This document shows, piece by piece, positions 15,591-25,452 of a DNA stretch of 31,548 bases. Under the pieces are notes generated by a model. That model was not told the origin of the DNA. It made no database searches and saw nothing but the letters and a program-made list of their open reading frames with translations. The stretch is from Ruminococcus sp. AF46-10NS (GTDB lineage Bacteria; Bacillota; Clostridia; Lachnospirales; Lachnospiraceae), in assembly GCF_003474435.1 (NCBI RefSeq), contig NZ_QRNF01000037.1:1-31548 (forward strand), read 5' to 3'. A program made the position numbers and the translations under genes. The first letter of the stretch is position 1, and the number at the start of each line of letters is the position of its first letter.

Positions 15591-18370
15591 TTGAAGCAAA
15601 AGCTGAAAGAAGCTCAGCTTGCCGAGAAACGAGAACGGCGGGAGCAGAAGCAACAGCAGAGAGAAGACAAGGCGATGTCCAGGAAGCAGGAGAAAGAAAA
15701 TCGCCAGATGCTGAAGGAACAGCAGAAAAAAGATGCACAGAAACAGAAAGAGCAGGCCAGGGAGAATTTCAGGCAGATCCGTGAGCAAGAGGCAGAAGAA
15801 CGTAATCTGAGGAATCAGCTTGTTCAGAATGTAGAAAAAGAAGAACGGCCAGTGCGACCGCCAAAGAAAGAACTTTCTCGAAAAGAAGAGAAAAGTGAGA
15901 AAGTCCAGGAAGTACCGGATCTTCTGCCAATGAGCTGGACAGCCTCTTATATACCATTAAAACAAGTAAAAAATGGTATTATCCAAACTTCCGACAATCG
16001 TTTTGTTAAAATTGTTGAAGTATTGCCAATCAATTTCTTATTGCGGTCATCTTCAGAACAGAGAAGTATCATTCTCTCTTTTATGTCATACCTGAAAATC
16101 GCACCGCCCAATATCCAGCTTAAAGTGCTCTCCAGAAAGGCAGACATTCAGGAGTATATTGATAAGATTGATGAAGAGGCTGAAAAAGAAACAGATGAAC
16201 GTTGTAAAATTCTGCAGGAAGATTATGCAGAACTGATTAAATCCCTGGGTATGAAGGAAGCGATTACACGTCGCTTCTTTTTGATTTTTGAATATCCTTC
16301 CCGTAGTGGAGTAAGAATCCGGACGAAAGAGATGTACATCTTTATATGCGTTCTGCTGTGCAGACTGCAAAAAAATATCTTGCCATGTGCGGAAATATAG
16401 TTTTGGAGCATGAGAATGAGACGCGCTTCTGCGTGGAAATCTTATACCAGCTGTTAAATCGCCAAACATGCCTGACAGAATCTCTGAATGATCGGATAAA
16501 AGAAGTTCGAAAGTACTATACAGAAGAAAACGGTCCAGAAAGTATACGATATATTCCTGTAACAGAACTGGTCGCTCCGAGAACCATTGATTTCAGGAAC
16601 TGGAACTATGTGGTTGTAGATGGATTGTATTATACATATCTGTATGTTCAAAAATACCGTTCAAGAGTCCCGGCTGGATGGCTGTCTCTGTTGATCAATG
16701 CAGGTGAAGGAATAGATGTAGATGTTTTTTTCTTCAAGCAGGATAAAAACCGCTGTGTGGAGCGAATTGGACGCAGAATACGCTTGAACCGTTCAAAAAT
16801 CAAGGATACTTATGATTCAAACAGCGACTTTGACAGTCTGAGTGAATCCATTCAGGCTGGTTATTACCTGAAAAGGGGGCTGAGCGGCAGTGAAGAATTC
16901 TACTACATGAGCATTCTGGTTACGATAACTGGACATAGTGAACAGGAAGTAGAATGGCGTTCAAAGGAAATGACAAAGCTGTTAAGCTCTCAGGACATTG
17001 GCACAGGTAGCTGCATTTTCAGAGAAGAACAGGCTTTTTTATCTTCTCTGCCATTTTTACAGATAGACAAAAATATTTATGAGAAGTCCAAACGGAATGT
17101 ACTTACATCCGGTGTAGCGGCATGTTATCCATTTGCTTCATATGAAATGTCTGATAAAGATGGCATCATGATCGGAGTAAATAAAGCAAACAGTTCGCTT
17201 GTCATCATAGATATTTTTAATTCGTTAAAATACAAAAATGCAAACATAGCCATATTTGGAACATCTGGCTCAGGAAAAACATTTTTGATGCAGCTTATGG
17301 CACTACGTATGAGACAAAAAAACATACAGGTATTTATTATTGCTCCGGATAAAGGACATGAATTTGCAAGAGCCTGTAATAACATTGGTGGAGAATTTAT
17401 ACAGATTTCTCCTTCATCGTCGAACTGCATCAATATAATGGAAATACGGCCTACAGATATGGAAACTCGCGATTTATTGGATGGGTATACATCTGAAAGG
17501 TCAGAACTTGCAAGCAAAATTCAAAGCTTACATATTTTTTTCAGCCTTCTGATTCCAGATATGTCACATGAAGAAAAACAGCTTTTAGATGGTGCAATGG
17601 TTACTTGCTATCAGGAAAAGGGAATCACACATGATAATCTGAGTCTGACGGATCCGGAACATCCAGGAAAATACAAAAAGATGCCGATTCTTGGTGATCT
17701 GCATGAAGTGCTTATGCGTAAAGAAGAATGCAGACGTATGGCGAATATATTAAATCGTCTGGTGAGTGGATCGGCATCCAGTTTTAATCAGCAGACTAAT
17801 GTGGATCTGGAAAATAAATATGTTGTGCTGGATATTTCGGAACTTTCTGGTGATTTGCTCCTGGGAATGTTTGTGGCACTGGATTTTGTCTGGACAAAAA
17901 CAAAGGAAGACCGGACAGTAGAAAAAGCGGTTTTTGTAGATGAAGCATGGAAACTTCTGATGTCTAATGATTTGGCAGGAGAATATCTGATTGAAATATT
18001 CAAAACAATCAGAGCTTATGGTGGATCGGCTATCTGTGCCACACAGGATCTGGCAGACTGTTTTGCGGTAAGAGATGGAAAACTTGGACGCGGTATATTA
18101 AGCAACTCAAAAACAAAAATTGTTCTGAACATGGAAGTTTCAGAAGCAGAACGGATTCAGGAGGAGTTGGATCTTTCAGAAGCCGAAACCAATTCTATTA
18201 TTCATTTTGAAAGAGGAAATGGTCTGATTTCCACAAATAATAATAATTTGATTGTTGAATTTAAAGCAAGTGCTCTGGAAAAAGATCTGATTACCACTGA
18301 CCGCAAAGATCTTCAGGAATTGAAAGACAGAATCCGGAAATATGGTACAGATGCTTATGGCAGGAAATAG
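15591..18370 (+). pseudogene. virB4: VirB4-type conjugation ATPase, one-base frameshift
   Basis: This is the motor ATPase of the secretion channel. A Lys/Glu/Gln-rich coiled coil (about residues 1-110) precedes the VirB4 N-domain (LPMSWTASYIPLKQVKNGII, then IVEVLPINFLLRS). The frame is lost near 16330: KEMYIFICV is wrong, while the frame one base back reads DVHLYMRSAVQTAKKYL and continues to the end. The second part has Walker A IFGTSGSGKTF (about 17256-17286), Walker B AVFVDEAWKLL (about 17930) and the ATQDLADCF motif. Restoring one base gives a full-length product of about 925 residues. The TTG at 15591 is a weakly supported start; AGGAAGGCGGTG lies well upstream. All ATPase motifs are intact. 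Confidence 0.85.
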
Positions 18371-18429
18371 TGTGAATAAGAAACGGCATTAAAAACGTTA
18401 CAAAGGACGTATAAGAGGAATGAAATTAA

Positions 18430-18540
18430 TTATATGTCATAAAAAACGTTTTGTGATGACGTGTAACAGATGTCTTTTGAAAAAGACATGAAAAAACACA
18501 TTATATGCACATAAAAAACGTCATTTATGTGGCATATGTT
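18430..18540. other. Cluster of three hairpins with a repeated 12-mer (candidate oriT, origin or centromere)
   Basis: Between VirB4 and the DUF5697 gene there are three palindromes: GTCAT...ATGAC (18436-18460), ATGTCTTTT...AAAAGACAT (18470-18489) and a 13-bp stem with one bulge (18503-18515 with 18524-18537). CATAAAAAACGT occurs twice (18438-18449 and 18510-18521), and a variant lies near 18387. None is followed by a T-run, so they are not terminators. Confidence 0.4.
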
Positions 18541-18562
18541 TATCATGGAAAGGATAGACCAG

Positions 18563-19108
18563 ATGGAAAACAAACAAAAACCCGTGGAACGTGAAACCAG
18601 ACAGTTAATTCAGACATATAATGTGCTCTTAAAATCTCAGATTTATGCATATTTCGCAAAAACCCAAAGAGATCATTTTGTAGGACGTGCATTTAAGACG
18701 CTGGAAAAAGAAAAACAGATTTATATTCATCAGGATCTGGAAATGGCAGCAATAAATGAAGAGGCATTTAAAGCCAGAAATGTAGGAACTTTGCAGGCAT
18801 TTTGGGTTCTTCTGGATATTATGGATCAAAAAGAGGTAGACCAGCACTTCCTTGCATCAAAAGAGGAATATCCTGTTCGCATTGTGTTATGCGGTGAAGG
18901 AGAAATCTATGACATTTTGTATGTGTCAGAGAATGAGGTACAGGTTACCAACAATTTGTTTACCCGGAAGATGACAGATGATTGCGGGCATATCGTTATT
19001 GTGGAAAAGCCCGGGTACATACATGAAATCAGGATACCGGACGTGCTTGGATTTTGTACAGTGAAAGAAGGTGGAGAAATCGAATATTACAGAAATGCGG
19101 ATGGATGA
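18563..19108 (+). CDS. DUF5697 family conjugative element protein
   Basis: From the ATG at 18563 (AAGGA eight bases upstream) the product has 181 residues. The first 60 form a winged-helix-like segment (IQTYNVLLKSQIYAYFAKTQ). The body matches the DUF5697 pattern: LQAFWVLLDIMDQKEVD, YPVRIVLCGEGEIYDILYVS and the end IRIPDVLGFCTVKEGGEIEY. These proteins occur in conjugative elements of gut Clostridia and have no known function. The gene overlaps the following DUF6100 gene, so the two are probably co-translated. Upstream ATGs (18545) are possible starts. Confidence 0.72.
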   Translation: MENKQKPVERETRQLIQTYNVLLKSQIYAYFAKTQRDHFVGRAFKTLEKEKQIYIHQDLEMAAINEEAFKARNVGTLQAFWVLLDIMDQKEVDQHFLASKEEYPVRIVLCGEGEIYDILYVSENEVQVTNNLFTRKMTDDCGHIVIVEKPGYIHEIRIPDVLGFCTVKEGGEIEYYRNADG

Positions 19109-19817
19109 AAATGATTCATTTTTTAAATTAAAAGAACAGTTAGAAGATGCTCAAAAACTAATGGGAAGGATGGAACAGTATATAGTGGAAGCAAGAGGGG
19201 TATTGCAGTCCTGTATCCGGCGGCAGTCAGAGTTCCAATATGCTTATTTGGGAGATATGATTCAGGAGACTGCGAAAACTTCAGAACGTTTGACAGATAA
19301 ATTAAGACGCCTGACACTTGAAATAGTAGTAAATCCCAAAGAATATGAGAAATACAAAGAAGATCTGGTACTGATACACGGAATTGAACTGGAGTATAAG
19401 GATGAGATTCTTCGGGTATCTGCTCCCGTCCTGATCCCTCACCGGAAAGATTGTTATACGGATTATCTTTATAAACCATTGCATACCGCTTTTCGAAATT
19501 GGTGCATGCAGAGAGCGGAGGAGAAGCTGGAAATTCCGACATATACAAATTGTACGATTTGTTTTGTACATGTTTATGATGAAACACTTCCGCTTGCAAG
19601 AGTGAGAGATCATGACAATTATGAAGAAAAACATGTGCAGGATATTATTACAAATTTTTTCCTGCGGTCAGATAGTGGATTATACACGAATACCTGTCAT
19701 GTGACACGTATGGGCGAGGAAGACCGTACACTGTTATATGTGATGGACAGCAGCAAATTTCCAGCGTGGATTTCTGATTTTGGCAAAGAAACAGGTATCG
19801 AAAAAAATCATGAGTAA
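19071..19817 (+). CDS. DUF6100 family conjugative element protein
   Basis: An up to 248-residue soluble protein. A helical N-terminal part with a coiled coil (LEDAQKLMGRMEQYIVEA) is followed by LRVSAPVLIPHRKDCYTDYL, CTICFVHVYDETLPLARVRD, HDNYEEKHVQDIITNFF and FPAWISDFG. The HVYD...RDHDN...D segments are typical of DUF6100. The invariant-looking Asp, His and Asn residues hint at an enzyme or nucleic-acid fold, but no activity is known. The GTG at 19071 lies within the previous gene; ATG 19095 or 19101 are alternatives. It pairs with the DUF5697 gene in many related elements, as I recall. Confidence 0.7.
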   Translation: MEKSNITEMRMDENDSFFKLKEQLEDAQKLMGRMEQYIVEARGVLQSCIRRQSEFQYAYLGDMIQETAKTSERLTDKLRRLTLEIVVNPKEYEKYKEDLVLIHGIELEYKDEILRVSAPVLIPHRKDCYTDYLYKPLHTAFRNWCMQRAEEKLEIPTYTNCTICFVHVYDETLPLARVRDHDNYEEKHVQDIITNFFLRSDSGLYTNTCHVTRMGEEDRTLLYVMDSSKFPAWISDFGKETGIEKNHE

Positions 19818-19868
19818 ATTGCATGGGGATTCTACATGGGAAAAGAATATCTGATAAGGCATAAAATA

Positions 19869-19940
19869 AGCAAAAATCTGAACAAAATTGCCAGGTTATG
19901 TACCCAGGTATTCAACAGATAGGGTATTTTTGCTTTTTCA
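19869..19940 (+). terminator. Terminator or attenuator before the gene at 19956
   Basis: AGCAAAAAT (19869-19877) pairs with ATTTTTGCT (19926-19934), followed by TTTT. A shorter stem TACCC/GGGTA (19901-19905 with 19922-19926) lies inside and also precedes the T-rich run. The alternative pairings would suit an attenuator. Confidence 0.5.
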
Positions 19941-19942
19941 AC

Positions 19943-19958
19943 GAGGGGAAAATAATTG
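19943..19958 (+). repeat. Shared RBS-TTG leader, copy 2
   Basis: GAGGGGAAAATAATTG, identical to 4035-4050. The final TTG is the start of the gene at 19956. Confidence 0.7.
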
Positions 19959-21026
19959 AAAAGACAACAGGATAAATTATTGATTATTATAGCGATGTCG
20001 GGTGAAATGCCGACTTATTTAGGACAATACGTGACTGGCTCGATTTCATATACTGCTGCCCTGATTACAAGATTAAAAAAAGAAAGATATATTTCTCTGA
20101 GATGCAAGGATGGATATAGAGGATACGTTTTATTAGAAAAAGGCAGAAATTATCTTCTTTCAGAATATGAAAAAGAACTCTCTTTTTTTATTTCCGGTTC
20201 CGGGCAGACGGGGCATGTGAAAAGTGAACCAGAAAAAAGAATGCGGCTGTATCGAATGAGCGAGGTATGGGTCTTCTTCTGGAAGGCGGGTATAGAGATC
20301 TTGCGGAACCATAAACCAGATATGGATAAAGGGTTCGTGAGAGATCGGGGAAAAGCGTTTTATTATGGCAGTCTGGAATTTAAAGGAATGTCGGAAGCAA
20401 TCAGGGGTTCCAGATCATGTGGGGTGCTTTTATCCGGGGATACTGTGTTAGTTGTTTACAATACCATGGATCGAAATATGAAATGGGCGAAAAAAATGGA
20501 ATGTTCCATGCGTACCTGGACAGAGCGAATGCTCTTAAAGGGCGGATATAACAGCAAAGCGGATGCGCTTATTGTAGGACAGAACATAAAAGTATTGTTA
20601 AAGCTTTTGGAAAGTGATGGAGGCATAAAAAAGGATCTGTTTCGACCAGATGATATTTATGATCAATATTATTATATTCCTATGTGCCGAGAGGGAATAT
20701 TGCAGATTGTCCTGCTGACAGAGAAGCGGAAAAGAGAAAAGCTAAAGCAGTCTTTGTTTTCAAGATTTTCCATAAAGAGAGAAAAAGAATATGCTACCTA
20801 TAATGTGTGCGATGAAAATGGGAACCCTATATATTTAGTTTATGATTTGGAAATGCGTCAATTATGCCGCATTAAACAGGAACTCTTATGGAGACCGTCA
20901 GTAAGTATTGTGTGCATGGATTATCAGGCGGAAACAATAAGAGAATATTTGGGAGAGAAGGTGATCATTTATGAGCTCAATGCAGAAAATGTAATGAAAT
21001 ACCTTATAAATGACCTAGGAGAATGA
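19956..21026 (+). CDS. Winged-helix protein, possible replication-relaxation (MobC-like) family
   Basis: A 356-residue protein starting at TTG in the repeated leader. The N-terminus is a winged helix: LLIIIAMSGEMPTYLGQYV, then SYTAALITRLKKERYISLRC and GYVLLEKGRNYLLSEY. The central part (VWVFFWKAGIEILRNHKPD; GVLLSGDTVLVVYNT) and a C-terminal region with YYYIPMCREGILQIVLL suggest the Replic_Relax layout of wHTH plus nuclease-like domain, found near coupling proteins in Gram-positive elements. The match is at pattern level. The stop overlaps the next gene by 4 bases (ATGA region), and VirD4 follows two genes later, which fits a DNA-processing role. Confidence 0.5.
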   Translation: MKRQQDKLLIIIAMSGEMPTYLGQYVTGSISYTAALITRLKKERYISLRCKDGYRGYVLLEKGRNYLLSEYEKELSFFISGSGQTGHVKSEPEKRMRLYRMSEVWVFFWKAGIEILRNHKPDMDKGFVRDRGKAFYYGSLEFKGMSEAIRGSRSCGVLLSGDTVLVVYNTMDRNMKWAKKMECSMRTWTERMLLKGGYNSKADALIVGQNIKVLLKLLESDGGIKKDLFRPDDIYDQYYYIPMCREGILQIVLLTEKRKREKLKQSLFSRFSIKREKEYATYNVCDENGNPIYLVYDLEMRQLCRIKQELLWRPSVSIVCMDYQAETIREYLGEKVIIYELNAENVMKYLINDLGE

Positions 21027-21052
21027 TCTTGGTCGATGGAGGTGGCTGCAAG

Positions 21053-22048
21053 ATGGCGAATCCTTTTCATTCAACAGGCAGTCCGATTGTGGACCGGATG
21101 TGTCGGCTGCAGTTTACCGGAAATGTAATCCCGGCAGCGTGGTATCGTACAATTACCAGAGATAATGGGAAACCCAATCTGACAGCAATCATTATTTTGT
21201 CAGATGTTGTGTATTGGTATCGGCCGGTGGAAATCCGAGATGAATTAACGGGACAATTATGTGGATTCAAAAAGAAATTCAAAGCAGATATTTTACAGAG
21301 AAATTACCAGCAGCTTGCAGATCAGTTTGGAATCTCCAAAAGAGAAGCTGTGAACGCGGTAGTTGAACTGGAAAAAATAGGAGTTGTGAGAAGAGTTTTT
21401 CGAACTGTCAGGAAAGGAGGAATGCGGAACTCAAACGTGCTGTTTCTGGAGCTGAATGTAGATGTCCTGATACAACTGACTTATCCGGAAAATCTGTCAG
21501 ATGCAGGGTATCACTTCTTAAAGGGAGAGCTGTCACCACACAAAGAGAGAGGTGCCACATCAGGATGTGACAGGATATCACAGTCAAATGAGGCATATCT
21601 CTCTTTTGAAGGGGATACAAATACAGAGATTACGGAAGAGAATACAGACATAGAGTATCCACTCTGTTCCTATCAGGCTGTGGAGCGTGCGATTCGGATA
21701 CAGATTTCTTATGATGCGTTAAAAAACGATCATCCATATGACAGAAGAGTTGAAGAAATCCTGGGACTTATTCTGGATGTAATGGTTTCTACAGCACCTA
21801 AACTTCGGATTAACCGTGAGGAAAAAGATATAGAGATTGTGAAAGCACAGTTTGCGAAGCTTACGAAGGATCATGTCGAATTCGTGCTTCAGAGTATGGA
21901 TGATACCAGCACAAAGGCCAGAAATATCCGAGCGGTGCTCCTGACTGCATTATACAATTCTGTCAATACAATAAACAGCTACTACGGGAACCGCTATCAT
22001 TTCCATCTGGCAGAAGAAACCAGAAGAGAAATGGAGGAAACGGATTGA
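21053..22048 (+). CDS. Replication initiator-like protein with DUF6017 C-terminus
   Basis: The ATG at 21053 has GGAGGTGG nine bases upstream; the frame is open from 21023 but without a good site. The 331-residue product has an N-terminal winged-helix region (DVVYWYRPVEIRDELTG; YQQLADQFGISKREAVNAVV; RRVFRTVRKGGMRNSN) like the replisome-organiser proteins of phages and plasmids. The C-terminal domain, with YDALKNDHPYDRRVEEILGL, KLTKDHVEFVLQSMDD and NIRAVLLTALYNSVNTINSY, is typical of DUF6017. It probably binds DNA at an origin. It overlaps VirD4 by 4 bases. Confidence 0.75.
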   Translation: MANPFHSTGSPIVDRMCRLQFTGNVIPAAWYRTITRDNGKPNLTAIIILSDVVYWYRPVEIRDELTGQLCGFKKKFKADILQRNYQQLADQFGISKREAVNAVVELEKIGVVRRVFRTVRKGGMRNSNVLFLELNVDVLIQLTYPENLSDAGYHFLKGELSPHKERGATSGCDRISQSNEAYLSFEGDTNTEITEENTDIEYPLCSYQAVERAIRIQISYDALKNDHPYDRRVEEILGLILDVMVSTAPKLRINREEKDIEIVKAQFAKLTKDHVEFVLQSMDDTSTKARNIRAVLLTALYNSVNTINSYYGNRYHFHLAEETRREMEETD

Positions 22049-23945
22049 GAACAGAAAACTGGAAAAAAATCGTGACCGGATGCGGAATGGTTTTGTTAGC
22101 AGCATATGTGGGAGGCTTTTTTGAAATCTTGTTTTCCAGATCAGAAGTATGCTTAAGTCCTCTGCAATGTCTGTATGCAGGGTGTGGTACTTCGTCAGGA
22201 AGAAAATGGTCAATGGCAGCCGTGGTACTGCTTTTGGCTTTAACGGTACTGGTAATCTGGCGAGGAAAAGACAATCCATTGCATGATGAACGGAATTTTG
22301 AGATTTCGGATCAGGGAACTTATGGAACGGCAGGATTTATGGGAACACAGGAACAAAAAGAGATACTGCAGGCAGACCGTGGAATGGAGCATATAAAGGG
22401 GATTATTTTCGGAAGGGAGTTGTCTAATGGAAATATATTAAGTCTTCCGGTGGATTCAAGACTGAACCGAAATATCGCGGTATGCGGTTCGCAAGGTTCC
22501 ATGAAATCCAGGGCTTTCGCAAGAGTGATGGCATTACAGTGTGTGCGCAGGGGTGAGAGTATGTATATTACGGATCCAAAATCAGAACTTTATGAGGATC
22601 TTTGTGCGTATCTCAAAGAAGAGGGATATGTTGTAAAGCAGCTGAATCTGATTCAGCTTACCCATTCAGATGCATGGAACTGTCTCGCAGAGATTGAAGA
22701 CGGGGAGCTGATTGATGTGTTCTGTGATGTAGTGATTCGTAACACAACGGATAAGTTTGATCATTTTTATGACAATGTGGAAATGGATCTCTTAAAAGCT
22801 CTGTGCTTATATGTTTTTGAAGAGTATCCACAAGAGCAGAAAACTTTTCCGGAGCTTATAAATTATTGCTGAATAAAAGTGTGGAAATGCTGGATTCCAT
22901 TTTTGAAAGGCTTCCAACGGATCATCCGGCAAAAGGTCCATATCAGTTATTTTCCAAGGCAGAAAAAGTAAAAGGAAATGCTGTGCTTGGACTTGGAACC
23001 CGACTGCAGATTTTGCAGAATAAGATGGTGCAGCAGATTACGAGCCATACAGATATAGACCTGTCACTGCCGGGAAAGCAAAAGTGTGCGTATTTTTGTA
23101 TTACTTCGGATCAGGATTCTACATACGATATGCTTGCTACACTGTTTACATCATTTTTAAGTATCAAGCTGGTTCGCCTGGCTGACAGAACGGAAGAACG
23201 TGTCCTACCAGTACCGGTAAGTTTTATACTGGATGAATTTCCAAATATCGGTGTTGTTCCGGATTTTAAAAAGAAACTGGCTACGGCCAGATCCCGGCGG
23301 ATAGGCATGAGCATCCTGTTTCAGAATATTCCACAGCTTCAGAACCGTTATCCGGATAACCAGTGGGAAGAGATCCTTGGCGGCTGTGATTTCTCGATCT
23401 TTCTTGGCTGTAATGATATGACAACCGCTACCTACTACAGTGACCGGACCGGTGAGATTACAGTTTCAGTTGCTTCTATCCGAAAGAACTTTTTTACGAT
23501 CCGTGCCACAGATTATGTGCCGGAATATTCGGAATCACGTTCCATTGGAAAACGGCAGCTCCTTTTGCCAGATGAAATCCTTCGTTATCCGCTGGATCAG
23601 GGAATCCTAATCATCCGAGGACACAATGTGCTTCGGTTTAAGAAAATGGATTATACGGAACATGCAGATGCCGGAAAACTGAAGATGGAAAAGGTTGTGG
23701 ATCATATTCCGGACTGGTATCGAAAGTGGGAAAAACAGCAGCAGGAATTTCAGATACTGGATGAGCAGGTATATGAAGCTTCGGCTCCATTGGAAAAAAA
23801 TGAGAGTCCGATAAAAGAAAATGACGTGCAAGAACCACTGACTGTAAATGGGGCTGTTCAAAAAACAAAGAATAAAAAGCGGACAAGTACTGGTAATACG
23901 GTCATGAAAGTAGATGATCTTTTTGTAAAAAAATCAAAGGGGTGA
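22045..23945 (+). pseudogene. virD4: VirD4/TraG-type coupling protein, one-base frameshift
   Basis: This ATPase brings the relaxase-DNA complex to the channel. A TTG start with GGAGG eight bases upstream is followed by two membrane helices (GMVLLAAYVGGFFEILF; MAAVVLLLALTVLVIW) and a Walker A variant CGSQGSMKSRAF near 22483-22515, then YITDPKSELYEDL. The frame stops at 22872 after TFPELINYC, but the frame one base back reads LLNKSVEMLDSIFERLP and goes on with Walker B SFILDEFPNIG (about 23220), SRRIGMSILFQNIPQL and CDFSIFLGCNDMTTATYYS. One added T near 22864 restores a single protein of about 633 residues, the normal size. No other damage is visible. Confidence 0.85.
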
Positions 23946-23949
23946 AGGT

Positions 23950-24270
23950 TTGGAAATTAATCTAAATGAAATACGGGGAAATTCACTGGTCCGCTATGGA
24001 TTCAGAGTTCTGCTTGCCAAAGAATTTGGACTTTATCTGAAGGAGCAGGAGGTGGAAAAAATACTGCTTGCAGAAAGCTGCATTGAAGTATATGAAGATG
24101 TAGAGGAATTTCTGGAAAAAAGCGGATGGAGACGGGATAATCCAGAATTGTGCAGTGAATGCTATTTATTTGAAAATCATATCTGTAGAAAAATCCAGGG
24201 TAAAATCTGGTATTTTTCAAGAATACAGTATGAAAATGGATTGCGGGGAATGAAGCAGGGCTTCAATTAG
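23950..24270 (+). CDS. Small hypothetical protein after VirD4 (106 residues)
   Basis: A TTG start 4 bases after the VirD4 stop, with GGTGAAGG upstream. The product is acidic with an N-terminal helix pair (YGFRVLLAKEFGLYLKEQEV) and a Cys-containing segment CSECYLFENHIC that could bind metal. It is followed by a terminator, so it is the last gene of the transfer operon. I do not recognise the family; the composition and operon position support a real gene. Confidence 0.6.
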   Translation: MEINLNEIRGNSLVRYGFRVLLAKEFGLYLKEQEVEKILLAESCIEVYEDVEEFLEKSGWRRDNPELCSECYLFENHICRKIQGKIWYFSRIQYENGLRGMKQGFN

Positions 24271-24297
24271 AGAATACGCAGTATTCGAAGTGTGAAA

Positions 24298-24342
24298 GGG
24301 CGGTAATATCCTGGCCAAAAGGGTGTTACTGCCTTTTTTTAT
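24298..24342 (+). terminator. Rho-independent terminator at the end of the conjugation region
   Basis: GGGCGGTAATATCC pairs with GGGTGTTACTGCC (few mismatches), followed by seven Ts. A small GAATAC/GTATTC hairpin precedes it at about 24272-24286. Confidence 0.8.
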
Positions 24343-24486
24343 TGTAAAAAGCCAAAAGCAAAAATAGGACATTTGCTTGTGATTTTCGCTTATTTGAGTT
24401 AAAATTATTATAGAAACATTGAAATGATGGATGACAAGTGCTTTGATTCTTGTAGCAAAAAGATGCCAGAAAACAGGAGGGATGAT

Positions 24487-24828
24487 ATGTGCACAAAAAA
24501 TGAACTGAATAGTATTTTACAAAAGTTGACACAGATTTATCGCTCAGTATATGGAGAAAATCTTGTTCAGGTAATTTTATACGGCTCTTATGCAAGAGGA
24601 GATTATCATACGGATTCAGATGTAGATGTTGTTGCAATCGTGCATGGTGACAGGAAAACATTGCAGCAGCAGTTGAAAAAGGTATGGGATTCCTCTTGCG
24701 AGCTGGAGTTAGAGTACGATACAATTCTTTCTCCGACCGTAATTCCGTATGAAGAGTTTAAACAATACCAGACAGTTCTTCCATATTATCGTAACATTTC
24801 ACAGGAAGGAGTGGTAATTAGTGCCTGA
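24487..24828 (+). CDS. MNT-type nucleotidyltransferase antitoxin
   Basis: A 113-residue minimal nucleotidyltransferase with LYGSYARGDYHTDSDVDVV, the GS-x9-DxD signature holding the metal-binding aspartates, and a later Asp in ELEYDTI. The start ATG at 24487 follows AGGAGG by six bases; the frame is open upstream but without a ribosome site. In MNT/HEPN modules this protein inactivates the HEPN RNase partner by adding nucleotides. The HEPN gene starts 8 bases before its stop. The pair lies directly after the conjugation operon behind its own terminator-bounded unit, so it is probably a maintenance or defence cargo. Confidence 0.88.
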   Translation: MCTKNELNSILQKLTQIYRSVYGENLVQVILYGSYARGDYHTDSDVDVVAIVHGDRKTLQQQLKKVWDSSCELELEYDTILSPTVIPYEEFKQYQTVLPYYRNISQEGVVISA

Positions 24829-25210
24829 TAATCGAAGGGAACTGATAAAATATCGACTGGAAAGTGCAAGAGAGCGTTTAAATTCGGCAGAAGTATTGCT
24901 TGCATCGAAAAGTTATAAAGATTCTATCGGAAGATCTTATTATGCCATGTTTACTGCAGTTCGCGCATTGCTTGCAAAAGATGGCGTTGATTATTCAAAA
25001 CATGCAGGAGTAATTTCCTATTTCCAGCGAGAGTATATTAAAACACAAAAATTCGAAAAGAAATATTCAAAATATTTGAGTCAGGCATTTCAGATTAGAA
25101 ACAATACGGACTATGCCGATTTTTTTGTAGTATCATTTGAAGATGCCCGTGAACAGGCTGATAGGGCAAAGGAGTTTTTAACGGCGATAGAAGAGTTTTT
25201 AAAAGCATAA
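24821..25210 (+). CDS. HEPN domain protein, toxin partner of the MNT protein
   Basis: A 129-residue all-helical protein beginning at GTG inside the MNT gene, with GGAGTGG upstream. It contains RLESARERLNSAEVLLASKS, SIGRSYYAMFTAVRALLAKD and SKHAGVISYFQREYI, all typical of the PF05168 HEPN family, and ends with a helix AREQADRAKEFLTAIEEFL. The usual catalytic Rx4-6H is represented here by QIRNNTDYADF, where Asp-Tyr replace the His of HepT-type toxins, as in other members of this HEPN branch. RNase activity is therefore likely from the family but not certain. Confidence 0.85.
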   Translation: MPDNRRELIKYRLESARERLNSAEVLLASKSYKDSIGRSYYAMFTAVRALLAKDGVDYSKHAGVISYFQREYIKTQKFEKKYSKYLSQAFQIRNNTDYADFFVVSFEDAREQADRAKEFLTAIEEFLKA

Positions 25211-25257
25211 AATATTGGTGAGAACAAATAAAATATTTCATGAAGCAACTACAGTCG

Positions 25258-25290
25258 GGGTATGATATATTTCTATACCCTGTCTTTTTT
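25258..25290 (+). terminator. Rho-independent terminator after the toxin-antitoxin pair
   Basis: GGGTAT pairs with ATACCC around an 11-base loop, followed by TGTCTTTTTT. It closes the MNT/HEPN unit. Confidence 0.75.
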
Positions 25291-25452
25291 GTATATAAAA
25301 TTTCTGAAAATATTCTGGTGAAGTAGTAGTATGATACGGAGAATTAAAAAACGTGATAGTGTCAAATGATTTATGAAAAAACTGAGCCCAAAAATAAGGC
25401 TCAAACGAACCTTGAAAATTGTAGATATTGATAACAATAAGCTCTCCGAGGG

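Noticed and set aside
24326..24724. Minus-strand frame opposite the MNT gene
   Set aside because: It is the mirror of the well-supported nucleotidyltransferase gene and has no ribosome site.
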